Part shown: one piece after another, positions 6,860-17,945 of the stretch
Layout: each line of letters begins with the position of its first letter
How positions within the stretch are numbered: the first letter of the stretch is position 1
NCBI RefSeq assembly: GCF_014706615.1
Contig: NZ_CP054877.1
Location: 496,001-560,000 of the forward strand
From: Candidatus Vesicomyosocius sp. SY067_SCS001
GTDB taxonomy: Bacteria; Pseudomonadota; Gammaproteobacteria; PS1; Pseudothioglobaceae
DNA length: 64,000 bases
Direction of reading: 5' to 3'
Notes under the pieces: generated by a model
The model's input: the letters and a program-made list of their open reading frames with translations, nothing else
Databases searched by the model: none
What the model was told of the DNA's origin: nothing
Translations under genes and position numbers: made by a program

Positions 6860-9136
6860 ATGAATCAAGATATTAAAGTCACTAAACGTAATGGACAACA
6901 AGAATTTATTGATATGGAAAAAATTCATCGAGTTGTACATTGGGCTTCACAAGACTTAAAGGGTGTTAGTGTTAGCCAAGTTGAAATCAATGCACAGTTG
7001 GCATTTTTTGACGGTATTAAGACGGAAGATATTCATGAAACAATTATTAAATCAGCAGCAGATTTAATTTCAACAGACATACCAGATTATCAATATTTAG
7101 CAGCGCGTTTATCTATTTTTCATTTACGTAAAAAAGCATTTAAATCCTTTACCCCACCACCATTTTTTGAGCACATTAAAAAATTAACAGGTTTGGGTAT
7201 TTATGATAAAGATATTCTTAATAAATACATTAAAAAGGAAATTGAAATATTAGGCTCTTATATTGATCATTGGCGTGATATGAATTTTTCTTACGTTGCT
7301 GTTAAACAACTAGAAGGAAAATACTTAGTTCAAAATCGTGTCACTGGCGAAATTTACGAATCTCCACAATTTCTTTATATGTTAGTGGGTATGTGCTTAT
7401 TTCAAGAATATGAAGTGAGTAAACGCATAAATATTGTGAAGCGCTTCTATGATGCAGTAAGTTTGTTTAAAATATCCCTTCCTACACCTATTATGGCTGG
7501 GGTTAGAACACCTACACGCCAATTCTCATCTTGTGTATTAATTGAGACAGATGATGATTTAGATTCTATTAGCGCCACTGCTGGGGTTATTGTGAAATAT
7601 ATATCTCAGCGTGCTGGGATTGGTATTAATGGTGGTAAAATTCGTGCAATTGGTAGCCCTATTCGTGGTGGTGAAGCAACACATACAGGTTGTATTCCTT
7701 TTTATAAACATTTCCATACCGCTGTTAAATCTTGCTCACAGGGTGGAGTGCGTGGTGGTGCAGCTACTTTGTTCTACCCTTTGTGGCATTTAGAAGTTGA
7801 AAATTTATTAGTTCTTAAAAACAACACAGGAACGGAAGAAAATCGTATTCGTCATTTAGATTATGGCGTTCAGTTTAATGGCTTAATGTATCAACGTTTT
7901 CTAAAAGATGAAGATATTACTTTATTTTCACCACATGATACACCTGATTTATATGATGCCTTTTTTGTTGATCAAGAAGAATTTAAATGTTTGTATGAGA
8001 AATATGAGCAAAATGTTTTAATTAGAAAACACACTATTAAAGCCAGGGAATTATTTTCTAAGTTTATACAAGAACGTGCTAATACAGGTCGTATTTATTT
8101 ACAAAATGTTGATCATTGTAATACCCATAGTGCATTTAATGCCAAACAAGCACCTATCAGACAATCCAATCTTTGCATGGAAATTACTCTACCAACTAAA
8201 CCCTTATATTCAGTTCAGGATGAACAAGGCGAGATAGCGCTTTGTACATTATCAGCAGTTAATCTTGGCGCATTAGATTCTTTAGATGAGTTAGAAACAT
8301 TAACTGATATTATTGTACGTTCATTAGATTGCTTACTTGATTATCAAAATTACCCAATTAAAGCAGCTGAATTTGCTAGTAAAAACCGTCGAACACTCGG
8401 TATTGGCGTAACTAATCTTGCTTATTATTTAGCCAAAAATGGTGCGAAATATTCTGATGGATCAGGTAATCAACTTGTTCATACAACCTTTGAGGCGTTA
8501 CAGTATTATTCATTAAAGGCTTCAAATACGTTAGCAAAAGAATTAGGACCTTGTCCACTATTTTCTCAAACACAGTATTCACAAGGTATTATGCCTATTG
8601 ATTCTTATAAAAAAGATATTGATGTGTTTTGTGATTGTAAATTAGAATTTGATTGGGATACACTACGTCAGGATATTACTTCTATAGGTCTTAGAAATTC
8701 AACTTTAACAGCACTCATGCCATGTGAAAGCTCGTCACAAATCTCTAATTCAACTAATGGAATTGAACCACCGAGAGGGTTTGTATCTATTAAACAGTCT
8801 AAAGATGGTATTTTAAAGCAAATTGTACCTGATTATGAATTATTAAAAAACCAGTATGAGCTACTCTGGGATATTAAAGATAATGATGGTTATCTACAAC
8901 TTTGTGGGATTATGCAAAAATTTGTAGATCAGTCTATTTCTACTAACACACATTACGACCCTTCACAGTTTGAAGGTAATAAAGTACCAATGAAATTGTT
9001 TTTAATGGATTTGTTGAAAGCTTACAAATATGGTATTAAAACGCTTTATTATCATACAACTCGTGATGGTACTGGCAAAGATGTTTCGGAAAAAGAAGAT
9101 GATAACAACTGTACAGACGGTATTTGTAAACTATAA
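6860..9136 (+). CDS. nrdA: Ribonucleoside-diphosphate reductase class Ia, alpha subunit
   Basis: NrdA reduces ribonucleoside diphosphates to deoxyribonucleotides using a radical supplied by NrdB. The first 90 residues form the ATP-cone regulatory domain (KVTKRNGQQEFIDMEKIHRV). The catalytic domain has the active-site cysteines in FSSCVLIETDDDL and in SNLCMEIT, plus the ALMPCESSSQISN region. The tail ends in NCTDGICKL, the redox shuttle cysteine pair. I choose ATG at 6860, with TAGGAG just upstream; a GTG six bases earlier lies on the ribosome binding site. The 758-residue length is as in E. coli. It forms an operon with nrdB and the ferredoxin. Confidence 0.96.
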   Translation: MNQDIKVTKRNGQQEFIDMEKIHRVVHWASQDLKGVSVSQVEINAQLAFFDGIKTEDIHETIIKSAADLISTDIPDYQYLAARLSIFHLRKKAFKSFTPPPFFEHIKKLTGLGIYDKDILNKYIKKEIEILGSYIDHWRDMNFSYVAVKQLEGKYLVQNRVTGEIYESPQFLYMLVGMCLFQEYEVSKRINIVKRFYDAVSLFKISLPTPIMAGVRTPTRQFSSCVLIETDDDLDSISATAGVIVKYISQRAGIGINGGKIRAIGSPIRGGEATHTGCIPFYKHFHTAVKSCSQGGVRGGAATLFYPLWHLEVENLLVLKNNTGTEENRIRHLDYGVQFNGLMYQRFLKDEDITLFSPHDTPDLYDAFFVDQEEFKCLYEKYEQNVLIRKHTIKARELFSKFIQERANTGRIYLQNVDHCNTHSAFNAKQAPIRQSNLCMEITLPTKPLYSVQDEQGEIALCTLSAVNLGALDSLDELETLTDIIVRSLDCLLDYQNYPIKAAEFASKNRRTLGIGVTNLAYYLAKNGAKYSDGSGNQLVHTTFEALQYYSLKASNTLAKELGPCPLFSQTQYSQGIMPIDSYKKDIDVFCDCKLEFDWDTLRQDITSIGLRNSTLTALMPCESSSQISNSTNGIEPPRGFVSIKQSKDGILKQIVPDYELLKNQYELLWDIKDNDGYLQLCGIMQKFVDQSISTNTHYDPSQFEGNKVPMKLFLMDLLKAYKYGIKTLYYHTTRDGTGKDVSEKEDDNNCTDGICKL

Positions 9137-9151
9137 AAGGAGTTTTCTAGT

Positions 9152-10288
9152 ATGTCATATAGTATTTTTACCAAAAAAATAAGCAATACATTAATTGAGC
9201 CAATGTTTTTTGGTAATACAGTTAATGTAGCGCGTTTTGATAAGCAAAAATATAAAATATTTGAAAAGCTCACTGAAAAACAGCTTTCTTTTTTTTGGCG
9301 TCCAGAAGAGATTGACGTCTCTAAAGATAAGATAGATTTTGCTAAATTACTACCCAATGAAAAACATATTTTCATTTCTAATCTTCAATACCAAATCTTG
9401 CTAGATTCAGTACAAAGTCGTTCTCCTAATATTGCTTTTTTACCAATTGTGTCATTGCCAGAGTTAGAAAATTGGATTGAAACTTGGTCATTTTCTGAAA
9501 CTATTCATTCACGCTCTTATACACATATTATTCGCGCTATTGTTAATGAACCAGGCATAGTATTCGATGATATTATGAAAATAGATGAAATTATTCAGCG
9601 CGCTGATAGCGTGTCTAAACACTATAATGAGTTAATTAAATGTACTCAGGCTTATTTATTACACGGCATAGGTAAATTTAAAGTTCAAGATAAAGAGATA
9701 TTAATTGACTTGTATTGTTTAAAAAAACAACTTTATCTTACTATTGTGTCAGTTAATATTCTTGAAGCAGTGCAATTCTATGTTAGTTTTGCTTGTTCTT
9801 TTGCTTTCGCTGAGAGAAAGGTTATGGAGGGTAATGCTAAAATTATTAGAATGATTGCTCGTGATGAGGCTTTGCATTTAACAGGTACTCAACATATATT
9901 GAATTTGATGAGTGGTGGTAAAGATGATCCTGATATGAAAAAAATAGCAAAAGAATGTGAAAAGGAAGTAATTACCATGTTCAAAGAAGCTTGCGAACAA
10001 GAAAAAGATTGGGCAGAATATTTATTTCGTGACGGTTCTATGATCGGTTTAAATGCAAATATGCTAAAACAATATTTAGAATATATTACCAACGTACGTA
10101 TAAAAGCTCTAAATTTAAGTCCTGTATTTGATGAATGCATCAATCCTTTACCTTGGATTAACCACTGGTTAGATTCTGATAACGTTCAAGTTGCGCCACA
10201 AGAAACTGAAATTACCTCTTATTTAGTCAGCGCCATTGATAATACTTTGGATAAACAAGACTTTGATTTTAATAGCTTTAAATTATAG
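9152..10288 (+). CDS. nrdB: Ribonucleoside-diphosphate reductase class Ia, beta subunit
   Basis: NrdB carries the di-iron/tyrosyl radical cofactor that activates NrdA. Its 378 residues include the metal ligands in [11 protein letters not shown] and [12 protein letters not shown] (Glu, His and the radical tyrosine) and, in the second half, [18 protein letters not shown] and [13 protein letters not shown]. It starts 15 bases after nrdA behind an AAAGGAG site. The YfaE-like ferredoxin gene follows within 9 bases, consistent with cofactor maintenance. Confidence 0.96.
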   Translation: MSYSIFTKKISNTLIEPMFFGNTVNVARFDKQKYKIFEKLTEKQLSFFWRPEEIDVSKDKIDFAKLLPNEKHIFISNLQYQILLDSVQSRSPNIAFLPIVSLPELENWIETWSFSETIHSRSYTHIIRAIVNEPGIVFDDIMKIDEIIQRADSVSKHYNELIKCTQAYLLHGIGKFKVQDKEILIDLYCLKKQLYLTIVSVNILEAVQFYVSFACSFAFAERKVMEGNAKIIRMIARDEALHLTGTQHILNLMSGGKDDPDMKKIAKECEKEVITMFKEACEQEKDWAEYLFRDGSMIGLNANMLKQYLEYITNVRIKALNLSPVFDECINPLPWINHWLDSDNVQVAPQETEITSYLVSAIDNTLDKQDFDFNSFKL

Positions 10289-10296
10289 CTAGTTAG

Positions 10297-10560
10297 ATGT
10301 TTAGGATAGAAATTGATAACATCAATGGTAAAACCAAATCATTATATGCTTATGGAAATCACTCCATTCTTATTGAACTTGAACAACAGAATGTACTCAT
10401 TAATCATTCTTGTCGTCAAGGGCATTGTGGTAGCTGTATATTGCAACTATTATCTGGTGATGTCACCCATCAGGATTCTATAATATCCTTATCACAAGGG
10501 GAAATTTTAGCTTGTAGAGCAACACCTGTTACTGATATTAGAATTGCTTTAAGAAATTGA
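10297..10560 (+). CDS. yfaE: 2Fe-2S ferredoxin of the ribonucleotide reductase operon (YfaE type)
   Basis: This 87-residue plant-type ferredoxin has the cluster ligands in SCRQGHCGSCILQL and a fourth cysteine in LACRATP. In E. coli YfaE reduces the diferric cluster of NrdB during assembly and repair of its tyrosyl radical. The position directly after nrdB supports that role here. It is distinct from the ISC ferredoxin at 61 kb, which has a different length and spacing. About 180 bases without a recognisable gene follow. Confidence 0.9.
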   Translation: MFRIEIDNINGKTKSLYAYGNHSILIELEQQNVLINHSCRQGHCGSCILQLLSGDVTHQDSIISLSQGEILACRATPVTDIRIALRN

Positions 10561-10744
10561 ATAAATATTATTAGTGTTGTAGTATATTCACAATTAAAAA
10601 CCAAAATAAAAGTTTTATAAATCTATTTTTATGTTCCTGTGTATACATACTTATAATACTACTATCAAATATTTTATATCCTGTTTCTATTCTATAAATA
10701 GTAAGCATGCTATACTTACTTATTATTCTAATAAGTTTTCTTGA

Positions 10745-11413
10745 TTATTTATTTAGTATAAAATTATGAGAATTGTATTCTTTCTCTAATTCTTTATACA
10801 ATTGTTCTGGCATTAAATCGGGATATTTTTCCATTATACGAAAGGCAACAACGTTATCTTCCTCTACGCCCCAAAGTTTAATATAAGTGCCTTTCTTATA
10901 ACCATGTTTCTGTCTAAAGACATTAAGTTGATTTTTGACAAGATAGCGTTTATAGAGTTCTGATATGTCCATACTCATTGTTGTTAGCGCTTTAAAAAAA
11001 AGCCCTGTTATTTCATATAAAGCATTTTGTGATTTATTCACATTAGCACTACTTGCTACGGCCACTAATTTTTCTAAAATTTCTATCACAAGTTCTGGAT
11101 TTACCTCCCTTTCTGGCTTTATATTTTCATAATTATAAGCAAATTGAGTATCACCAAAATAAATAGCTTCAGACATAATAAAATGCCAAATATCCACTAA
11201 CTCAACTTTAGAGTTATCTAAATCATGCTCCTCTTTAATATTTTTCCAGTGTTTCCAATTAAAAGAATCAATTGCCTCAGTAGCTTCCATATAAATACAA
11301 CGTAACCAAGAAATATAACGCCCGTCTTTTGTTATACCATCAGTCCACTGTAGACCGTTAGTGTTGTTATTGAACTGTTTTTGTAATTCAAACATTTGCT
11401 TAATTTTGCTCAT
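10745..11413 (-). CDS. dUTP diphosphatase, dimeric all-alpha type
   Basis: The 222-residue protein looks like the dimeric dUTPase/dUDPase family (all-alpha NTP pyrophosphohydrolase, dUTPase_2), not the trimeric Dut. The metal-binding signature E-x2-E then E-x2-D is visible as YMEATEAIDSFNWKHWK and SKVELVDIWHFIM. It would hydrolyse dUTP to dUMP, protecting DNA from uracil and feeding thymidylate synthesis. Its place beside the ribonucleotide reductase operon fits nucleotide metabolism. Such dimeric enzymes occur in kinetoplastids, phages and some Proteobacteria. It stands alone on the minus strand, with some 270 bases of unrecognised sequence upstream. Confidence 0.75.
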   Translation of the reverse strand: MSKIKQMFELQKQFNNNTNGLQWTDGITKDGRYISWLRCIYMEATEAIDSFNWKHWKNIKEEHDLDNSKVELVDIWHFIMSEAIYFGDTQFAYNYENIKPEREVNPELVIEILEKLVAVASSANVNKSQNALYEITGLFFKALTTMSMDISELYKRYLVKNQLNVFRQKHGYKKGTYIKLWGVEEDNVVAFRIMEKYPDLMPEQLYKELEKEYNSHNFILNK

Positions 11414-11686
11414 TGATAAACCCTTATAATAATATTAAAAATTATCAAGAATTATAATGCAAACATTTGTCAAGTTAAAAATTAATTATGACTTAAGAGA
11501 GTTTTTAACTTCTAATTATGATCTTGATCTTGTGTATATTATGAATAATATTTCTTATTATAGGATTGTTTGATGATACAAGCACAAGAATTTAAGTTTT
11601 GTCAATAAAGTGTATTTAAAGTATATTGAAACAAATACAAAAGTTCAATAACGTGTAATTGTTATTCAAGGTATTTTGGTTTAATT

Positions 11687-12268
11687 TTATTGTGTATTAA
11701 AAACTTTACAAAATAGTTCAGCTGTTTTTTGTGTATCGTATAATGCAGAATGAGCATAAGTATCATCCCACTCAATATCAGCCTTACGTATGGCTTTAGC
11801 CAATACTGTTTCGCCATAGCATAAGGCTGATAAACTAACCGTATCTAGGGTTGAAAATTGATGAAAAGGGCTTTTAAGTTTACACCTGTTAGTTGCAGCA
11901 CGTAAAAAGCCTAAATCAAAAAAAGCATTATGTCCCACTAAAATAGCACGAGTGCAGTTCTTTTGTTTTAGTTCTGTATATATTTTGGTATAAATTTGCT
12001 TAATAGCATCAGCCTCTTTAACTGCCATTCTAAATGGATTATTAACATCAATACTATTAAACTTTATCGCACTAGGCTCTAATATGCTTCCTTTAAATGG
12101 CTCAATGTGAAAATGTTGTGGCTTTTTTGGGTATAAATTATTCATTCTATCAATGCCAATTATAATAGTGCAAATCTCCAACATGGCATCAGTTTTTTCG
12201 TTAAAACCACCTGTTTCAATGTCAATAACTACTGGTAAATACCCACGAATTCTATCTTTAATTAACAT
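11687..12268 (-). CDS. rnt: Ribonuclease T
   Basis: RNase T is a 3'-5' exonuclease that trims tRNA and other stable RNA ends and turns over tRNA CCA ends. The DEDD exonuclease motifs are clear: VVIDIETGGFNEKTDAMLE, VGHNAFFDLGFLRAA, and HSALYDTQKTAELF near the C-terminus. I choose the ATG at 12268 (MLIKDRIRGYLPVVID), giving 193 residues and aligning with E. coli RNase T. An in-frame upstream ATG at 12334 would add 22 residues from the neighbouring gene and is less likely. The start overlaps the last 11 bases of the upstream acetyltransferase gene, suggesting translational coupling. Confidence 0.92.
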   Translation of the reverse strand: MLIKDRIRGYLPVVIDIETGGFNEKTDAMLEICTIIIGIDRMNNLYPKKPQHFHIEPFKGSILEPSAIKFNSIDVNNPFRMAVKEADAIKQIYTKIYTELKQKNCTRAILVGHNAFFDLGFLRAATNRCKLKSPFHQFSTLDTVSLSALCYGETVLAKAIRKADIEWDDTYAHSALYDTQKTAELFCKVFNTQ

Positions 12269-12683
12269 TTTTAAAAAAAATTGATGAATTACGTTCCTGA
12301 TTAAATGAAACTTGATGTTTTTGGGGTAAATCAATAATACTCATTTGTATAAAACCATGTTTAATAAACCAATTTGTGCTATGTTTAGTTAATGCAAAAA
12401 CCTTGGAAAATTTTTTAGCTTTTGCTTTAAACATAATTTTTTCAAGTAACTTTAAAGATAACCCTGTTTTTTGTACTTTCTTAGATACTGCTAATGAGTA
12501 AATTTCTCCCATATTATCCTCTTTACAATCTTTAAGTCCTGCACAAGCAATCAATTGATTGTTGTCTGTCAAATAAACAAAATCTCTAATATTTTCATTA
12601 ATTTGTTCCTTAGTTCTAATTAATATTTTACCATCCTCAGAAAAAGGTTTAACTAGAGTTAGAATTTGTTCGGCTTTAATCAA
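12258..12683 (-). CDS. argA: Stand-alone N-acetylglutamate synthase domain (GNAT)
   Basis: The 141-residue product matches only the C-terminal GNAT acetyltransferase domain of ArgA: KILIRTKEQINENIRDFVYL, QLIACAGLKD, MGEIYSLAVSKKVQKTGLSL (acetyl-CoA loop region), KVFALTKHSTNWFIKHGF and LPQKHQVSFNQERNS. ArgA acetylates glutamate, the first step of arginine synthesis. The amino-acid-kinase-like domain that carries arginine feedback control in classical ArgA is absent, and no remnant of it lies upstream. Short N-acetylglutamate synthases of this size are known, so it is probably functional. It is co-transcribed with rnt. Confidence 0.78.
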   Translation of the reverse strand: MIKAEQILTLVKPFSEDGKILIRTKEQINENIRDFVYLTDNNQLIACAGLKDCKEDNMGEIYSLAVSKKVQKTGLSLKLLEKIMFKAKAKKFSKVFALTKHSTNWFIKHGFIQMSIIDLPQKHQVSFNQERNSSIFFKNVN

Positions 12684-12758
12684 GCTAAATGTTTAAAATG
12701 TTTACTAAAATATTAATTTTAGTCTAAAATTTAATCTTTATTTTTGGATAAAAAAAAT

Positions 12759-14423
12759 ATGTGCATCCCAAGAAAATATTCCTCACAAGTTGTTGATGGA
12801 TTTGAACGCGCACCAAGTCGTGCTATGCTTTATCCTATTGGTTTTAAAAAAGAGGATTTTAGCAAACCCCAGATTGGTATAGCAAGTACTTGGTCAATGG
12901 TAACACCATGTAATATGCATATTAATAAATTGGCTAACAAGGCTGAAAAGGGGATAAACAACGCAGGTGGTAAAGGTGTTATCTTTAACACCATTACCAT
13001 ATCAGATGGTATTTCTATGGGTTCTGAAGGTATGAAATATTCTTTAGTATCACGTGAAGTCATTGCCGATTCAATTGAAACAGTGGTTGGTTGTCAAGGG
13101 TTTGATGGTGTAGTTGCTATTGGTGGTTGTGATAAAAATATGCCTGGTTGTATTATTGGTTTAGCACGTCTTAACCGTCCCAGTATTTTTGTTTATGGCG
13201 GTACTACTCAACCAGGTAAAAATCATACAGACCTGGTGAGTGTTTTCGAAGCAGTTGGTCAATTTTCTAACGATGAAATTAATGAAATTGAGTTAGAGAA
13301 TATTGAAAAAACAGCCGTTACTGGTCCAGGCTCTTGTGGGGGTATGTACACCGCTAATACTATGGCATCAGCAATTGAAGCGTTAGGTATGAGTTTACCC
13401 AACTCCAGTGCACAAAATGCTATATCAGATGATAAAAATAATGATTGCATCCAAGCTGGAGAAGCTGTTCTTATTTTATTAAATAAAGACATTAAACCCC
13501 GTGATATAATGACTATGAAAGCATTCGAAAATGCAATCACTGTAATTATTGCACTAGGTGGTTCAACCAATGCTGTATTGCATTTAATTGCCATGGCGAA
13601 TGCCGCTGAGGTCAATCTTAAAATTGATGACTTTACTCGTATTGGTAAAAAAGTACCTGTTATTGCTGACCTTAAACCATCAGGTAAATACATGATGAGT
13701 GAATTGGTTGAAATTGGAGGTACTTTACCACTAATGAAAATGTTACTTGATGCAAGACTATTACATGGGGATTGTATGACAGTAACAGGAAAAACTTTAG
13801 CTAAAAATTTAAGAAATGTTAAACCGTATCCTGATTCCCAAGAAATTATTAGAGCATTAGATAACCCAATAAAGAAAGATTCGCACCTTAGAATTTTACG
13901 GGGTAATCTTGCAATTGAAGGTGCTGTAGCAAAAATTACTGGTAAAGAAGGTTCAAGTTTTAAAGGTACAGCTAAATGCTTTTCTCATGAAGAAGGAGCG
14001 CTTAAGGCTATTTTAAATGATCAAATAAAAGCAGGTAATGTTATTGTTATTCGTTACGAAGGCCCTGTTGGTGGCCCTGGTATGCGTGAAATGCTCGCTC
14101 CTACTTCTGCAGTTATGGGAAAAGGATTAGGTGGTAAAATTGCTCTTATTACTGATGGGCGTTTCTCTGGTGGTACACACGGCTTTGTAGTCGGTCATAT
14201 TACACCTGAAGCCTTTAAAGGTGGAGTACTAGCAGTGGTTGAAGATGGTGATGAAATTATAATTGATGCACAAAATAACGTTTTAGAGCTATTAGTTGAT
14301 AAAGTTATTATTGATAAACGCTTATCCAAATGGAGGCAACCTAAACCAAACTACACTAAAGGTGTATTAGCAAAATTTTCAAAATTAGTTAAATCTGCCT
14401 CTGAAGGTGCAGTTACTGATTAA
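12759..14423 (+). CDS. ilvD: Dihydroxy-acid dehydratase
   Basis: IlvD dehydrates dihydroxy-acids to the 2-keto acid precursors of valine, isoleucine and leucine, using an Fe-S cluster. The three cluster-cysteine motifs are present: [17 protein letters not shown] and [14 protein letters not shown]. The C-terminal signatures [14 protein letters not shown] and [15 protein letters not shown] are intact. About 554 residues is normal for the family. I use ATG at 12759; an in-frame TTG at 12744 is possible, and neither has a strong ribosome binding site. It is divergent from argA/rnt and not part of an ilv cluster here. Confidence 0.95.
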   Translation: MCIPRKYSSQVVDGFERAPSRAMLYPIGFKKEDFSKPQIGIASTWSMVTPCNMHINKLANKAEKGINNAGGKGVIFNTITISDGISMGSEGMKYSLVSREVIADSIETVVGCQGFDGVVAIGGCDKNMPGCIIGLARLNRPSIFVYGGTTQPGKNHTDLVSVFEAVGQFSNDEINEIELENIEKTAVTGPGSCGGMYTANTMASAIEALGMSLPNSSAQNAISDDKNNDCIQAGEAVLILLNKDIKPRDIMTMKAFENAITVIIALGGSTNAVLHLIAMANAAEVNLKIDDFTRIGKKVPVIADLKPSGKYMMSELVEIGGTLPLMKMLLDARLLHGDCMTVTGKTLAKNLRNVKPYPDSQEIIRALDNPIKKDSHLRILRGNLAIEGAVAKITGKEGSSFKGTAKCFSHEEGALKAILNDQIKAGNVIVIRYEGPVGGPGMREMLAPTSAVMGKGLGGKIALITDGRFSGGTHGFVVGHITPEAFKGGVLAVVEDGDEIIIDAQNNVLELLVDKVIIDKRLSKWRQPKPNYTKGVLAKFSKLVKSASEGAVTD

Positions 14424-14478
14424 CTAATACTTATCTTTTGTTTTTTATGAATAATAAAGATTTATAGAAATTTTAGTA

Positions 14479-16599
14479 TTATTCTATAGGAGAAAACATT
14501 ATTTGTCTATTGTCAAGATTAACTGAGGTAACTTGGATTTTGATAGTATTTCCTAATTGATAAACTTTACCAGTAGGATCTCCTTTGAGTTGATGTTTAA
14601 TGTTATCAAAAATATAATAATCATCTTTCATGTCACATAGGGCAATCATACCTTCGACAAATATATCAGTAAGTTCAATAAAGATGCCAAAACTAGCAAT
14701 ACCAGAAATAACACCATTAAATCGATCTCCTACTTTATCAAGCATATATTCACACTTTAACCACTGTTCAACATCACGTGAAGCATTATCTGCACGACGT
14801 TCAGTCATAGATAGGTGCATACCAATTTCAAGCATTTTCTTACTTGGTTTTTTACTTTTTTTTCCTAAAACACGTTTAATAGCGCGATGTACTAAAAGAT
14901 CAGGGTAACGTCTAATTGGCGATGTAAAGTGGGTGTAGTCTTCAAATGCTAAGCCAAAGTGACCTTCATTGGTAGGGGTGTAAACAGCTTGTTTCATTGT
15001 ACGTAACACAATAGTTTTGATTATATTTTCATCATTTCTACCTTTAGAATCTTCAAGCACTTTAGCAAAATCTTTAGATTCTGGTTGTATACCCCCTTCA
15101 AGTGTTAAGCCAATAGCAGTTAAGAACTGGCGAGTAACCTCTACTTTCTCAGCTGTAGGTTTTGGATGAATCCGATATAAAAAATCTTCATTGTGATGAT
15201 TTAAAAATTTTGCACTTGCTTGATTAGCCATTAGCATACATTCTTCAATCAGTTTATGGGCATCATTACGAGAACAATCAACAATATTAGATATTTTACC
15301 ATTATCATTAAACAAAATTTGTGATTCAATACGATCAAAATCCATTACTCCACGTTTAATCCTAGAAGTTCTAAGTGATTTGTATAAGTTATATAATGAG
15401 TTTAAATTTTCCATTACTGGTGCATAGTACTGGGTTAAATCAGCATCATGATGCTTTAAAATTTGATTAACTTTATTGTACGTTAATCGAGCATGTGAGA
15501 ACATAACAGCACGATAAAACTTATAATTTAATAGATTTCCATGAGTATCAATATTCATCTCACAAGTCATACATAATCGTTCAACACCAGGATTAATTGA
15601 ACATAATCCGTTTGATAAAATTTCAGGTAACATTGGGACAACACGATGTGGAAAATACACCGAATTACCACGATCAAGAGCATCTTTATCTAAATCTGAT
15701 CCTTCTTTTACATAATGTGATACATCAGCAATAGCGACAATTAGTTTCCAGCCTTTGCTGGTAACTTGTGCATATACAGCATCGTCAAAATCACGAGAAT
15801 CTTCACCATCAATGGTAACTAACTTTATTTTAGTGATATCAATTCGGTCTGTTTTGTCAGAATTAGTAACTATAGTTGGTAATTTAGAAGTTTGTTCAAA
15901 TGCTCCTAGTGAAAAATCAACAGGAATGTTATTGCGATAAATAGCAGAATCTGTTTCCATTCCTTTATCCATGTAGATACCCAAGATTTGGATAATTTCA
16001 CCTATTGCTAGGCTTTTCAAAGTTGGAGATCTAGTAATCTTAACAATTACAATTTGTTTATCATGATGTTCTTTATTAATCTTTAGAATACTAATATTAT
16101 TTTTAATACGTTTATCATCAACTACAACATAAGCACATTTTTTTTCAAGATGTAAACGCCCTACTACAGTTTCAATACTTTTAGTAACTTTGATAATTTG
16201 TGCATCACCACGTTGATTAAGTAATCGCGCTTGCACTTTATCGCCATGAAAGACTAATTGCATTTGTTTTAATGAGAGTCTTAAGTCTTTACCACCCTTG
16301 TCTAACGTAATAAAACCAAAGCCTTTAGGATTGGCAATTACCCTTCCAGTTATCACACCATTTTTAGAACTAAATTTATGGTATACACCATGTTGGTCGA
16401 AATTGAGCTGTTGATCACGAACCATGGCTTTAAGCCGGTGTGATAGAGGTTTTTTTTGATGATATTCAATAGTTAATAAATCATATAATTCATGTAGTGT
16501 ACGTGATTTTTTTTCAAAAAAACTAAGGATATATTTCCTTGAAGGAATTGAGTTATCGTACTTTTTTTTTGACTCTCTTTTATAGTGAGGATCTGACAT
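14479..16599 (-). CDS. rnr: Ribonuclease R
   Basis: RNase R is a processive 3'-5' exoribonuclease of the RNB family that degrades structured RNA. An N-terminal helical/HTH region (about 20-75) is followed by cold-shock-like domains (GVITGRVIANPKGFGFITLD), the RNB catalytic core (VTIDGEDSRDFDDAVYA, with the metal-binding aspartates, and HFTSPIRRYPDLLVHR), and an S1 domain near 630-700 (FNGVISGIASFGIFIELTD). Its 706 residues are shorter than the E. coli enzyme, mainly because the basic C-terminal tail is missing. It is the last gene of the hflK-hflC-hisZ-purA-rnr operon and starts 3 bases after purA. Confidence 0.95.
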   Translation of the reverse strand: MSDPHYKRESKKKYDNSIPSRKYILSFFEKKSRTLHELYDLLTIEYHQKKPLSHRLKAMVRDQQLNFDQHGVYHKFSSKNGVITGRVIANPKGFGFITLDKGGKDLRLSLKQMQLVFHGDKVQARLLNQRGDAQIIKVTKSIETVVGRLHLEKKCAYVVVDDKRIKNNISILKINKEHHDKQIVIVKITRSPTLKSLAIGEIIQILGIYMDKGMETDSAIYRNNIPVDFSLGAFEQTSKLPTIVTNSDKTDRIDITKIKLVTIDGEDSRDFDDAVYAQVTSKGWKLIVAIADVSHYVKEGSDLDKDALDRGNSVYFPHRVVPMLPEILSNGLCSINPGVERLCMTCEMNIDTHGNLLNYKFYRAVMFSHARLTYNKVNQILKHHDADLTQYYAPVMENLNSLYNLYKSLRTSRIKRGVMDFDRIESQILFNDNGKISNIVDCSRNDAHKLIEECMLMANQASAKFLNHHNEDFLYRIHPKPTAEKVEVTRQFLTAIGLTLEGGIQPESKDFAKVLEDSKGRNDENIIKTIVLRTMKQAVYTPTNEGHFGLAFEDYTHFTSPIRRYPDLLVHRAIKRVLGKKSKKPSKKMLEIGMHLSMTERRADNASRDVEQWLKCEYMLDKVGDRFNGVISGIASFGIFIELTDIFVEGMIALCDMKDDYYIFDNIKHQLKGDPTGKVYQLGNTIKIQVTSVNLDNRQIMFSPIE

Positions 16600-16602
16600 T
16601 AA

Positions 16603-17931
<1,329 letters not shown>

Positions 17932-17945
17932 CTATTTAATATTTT

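Noticed and set aside
11414-11686. Possible remnant gene between the dUTPase and rnt (reads KVYLKYIETNTKVQ then RVIVIQGILV)
   Set aside because: The fragments are short, in different contexts and match no family I recognise; ordinary spacer is as likely.
13259-13693. 144-residue minus-strand ORF opposite ilvD
   Set aside because: It lies wholly within the conserved ilvD coding region and has no family similarity; it is a shadow frame.
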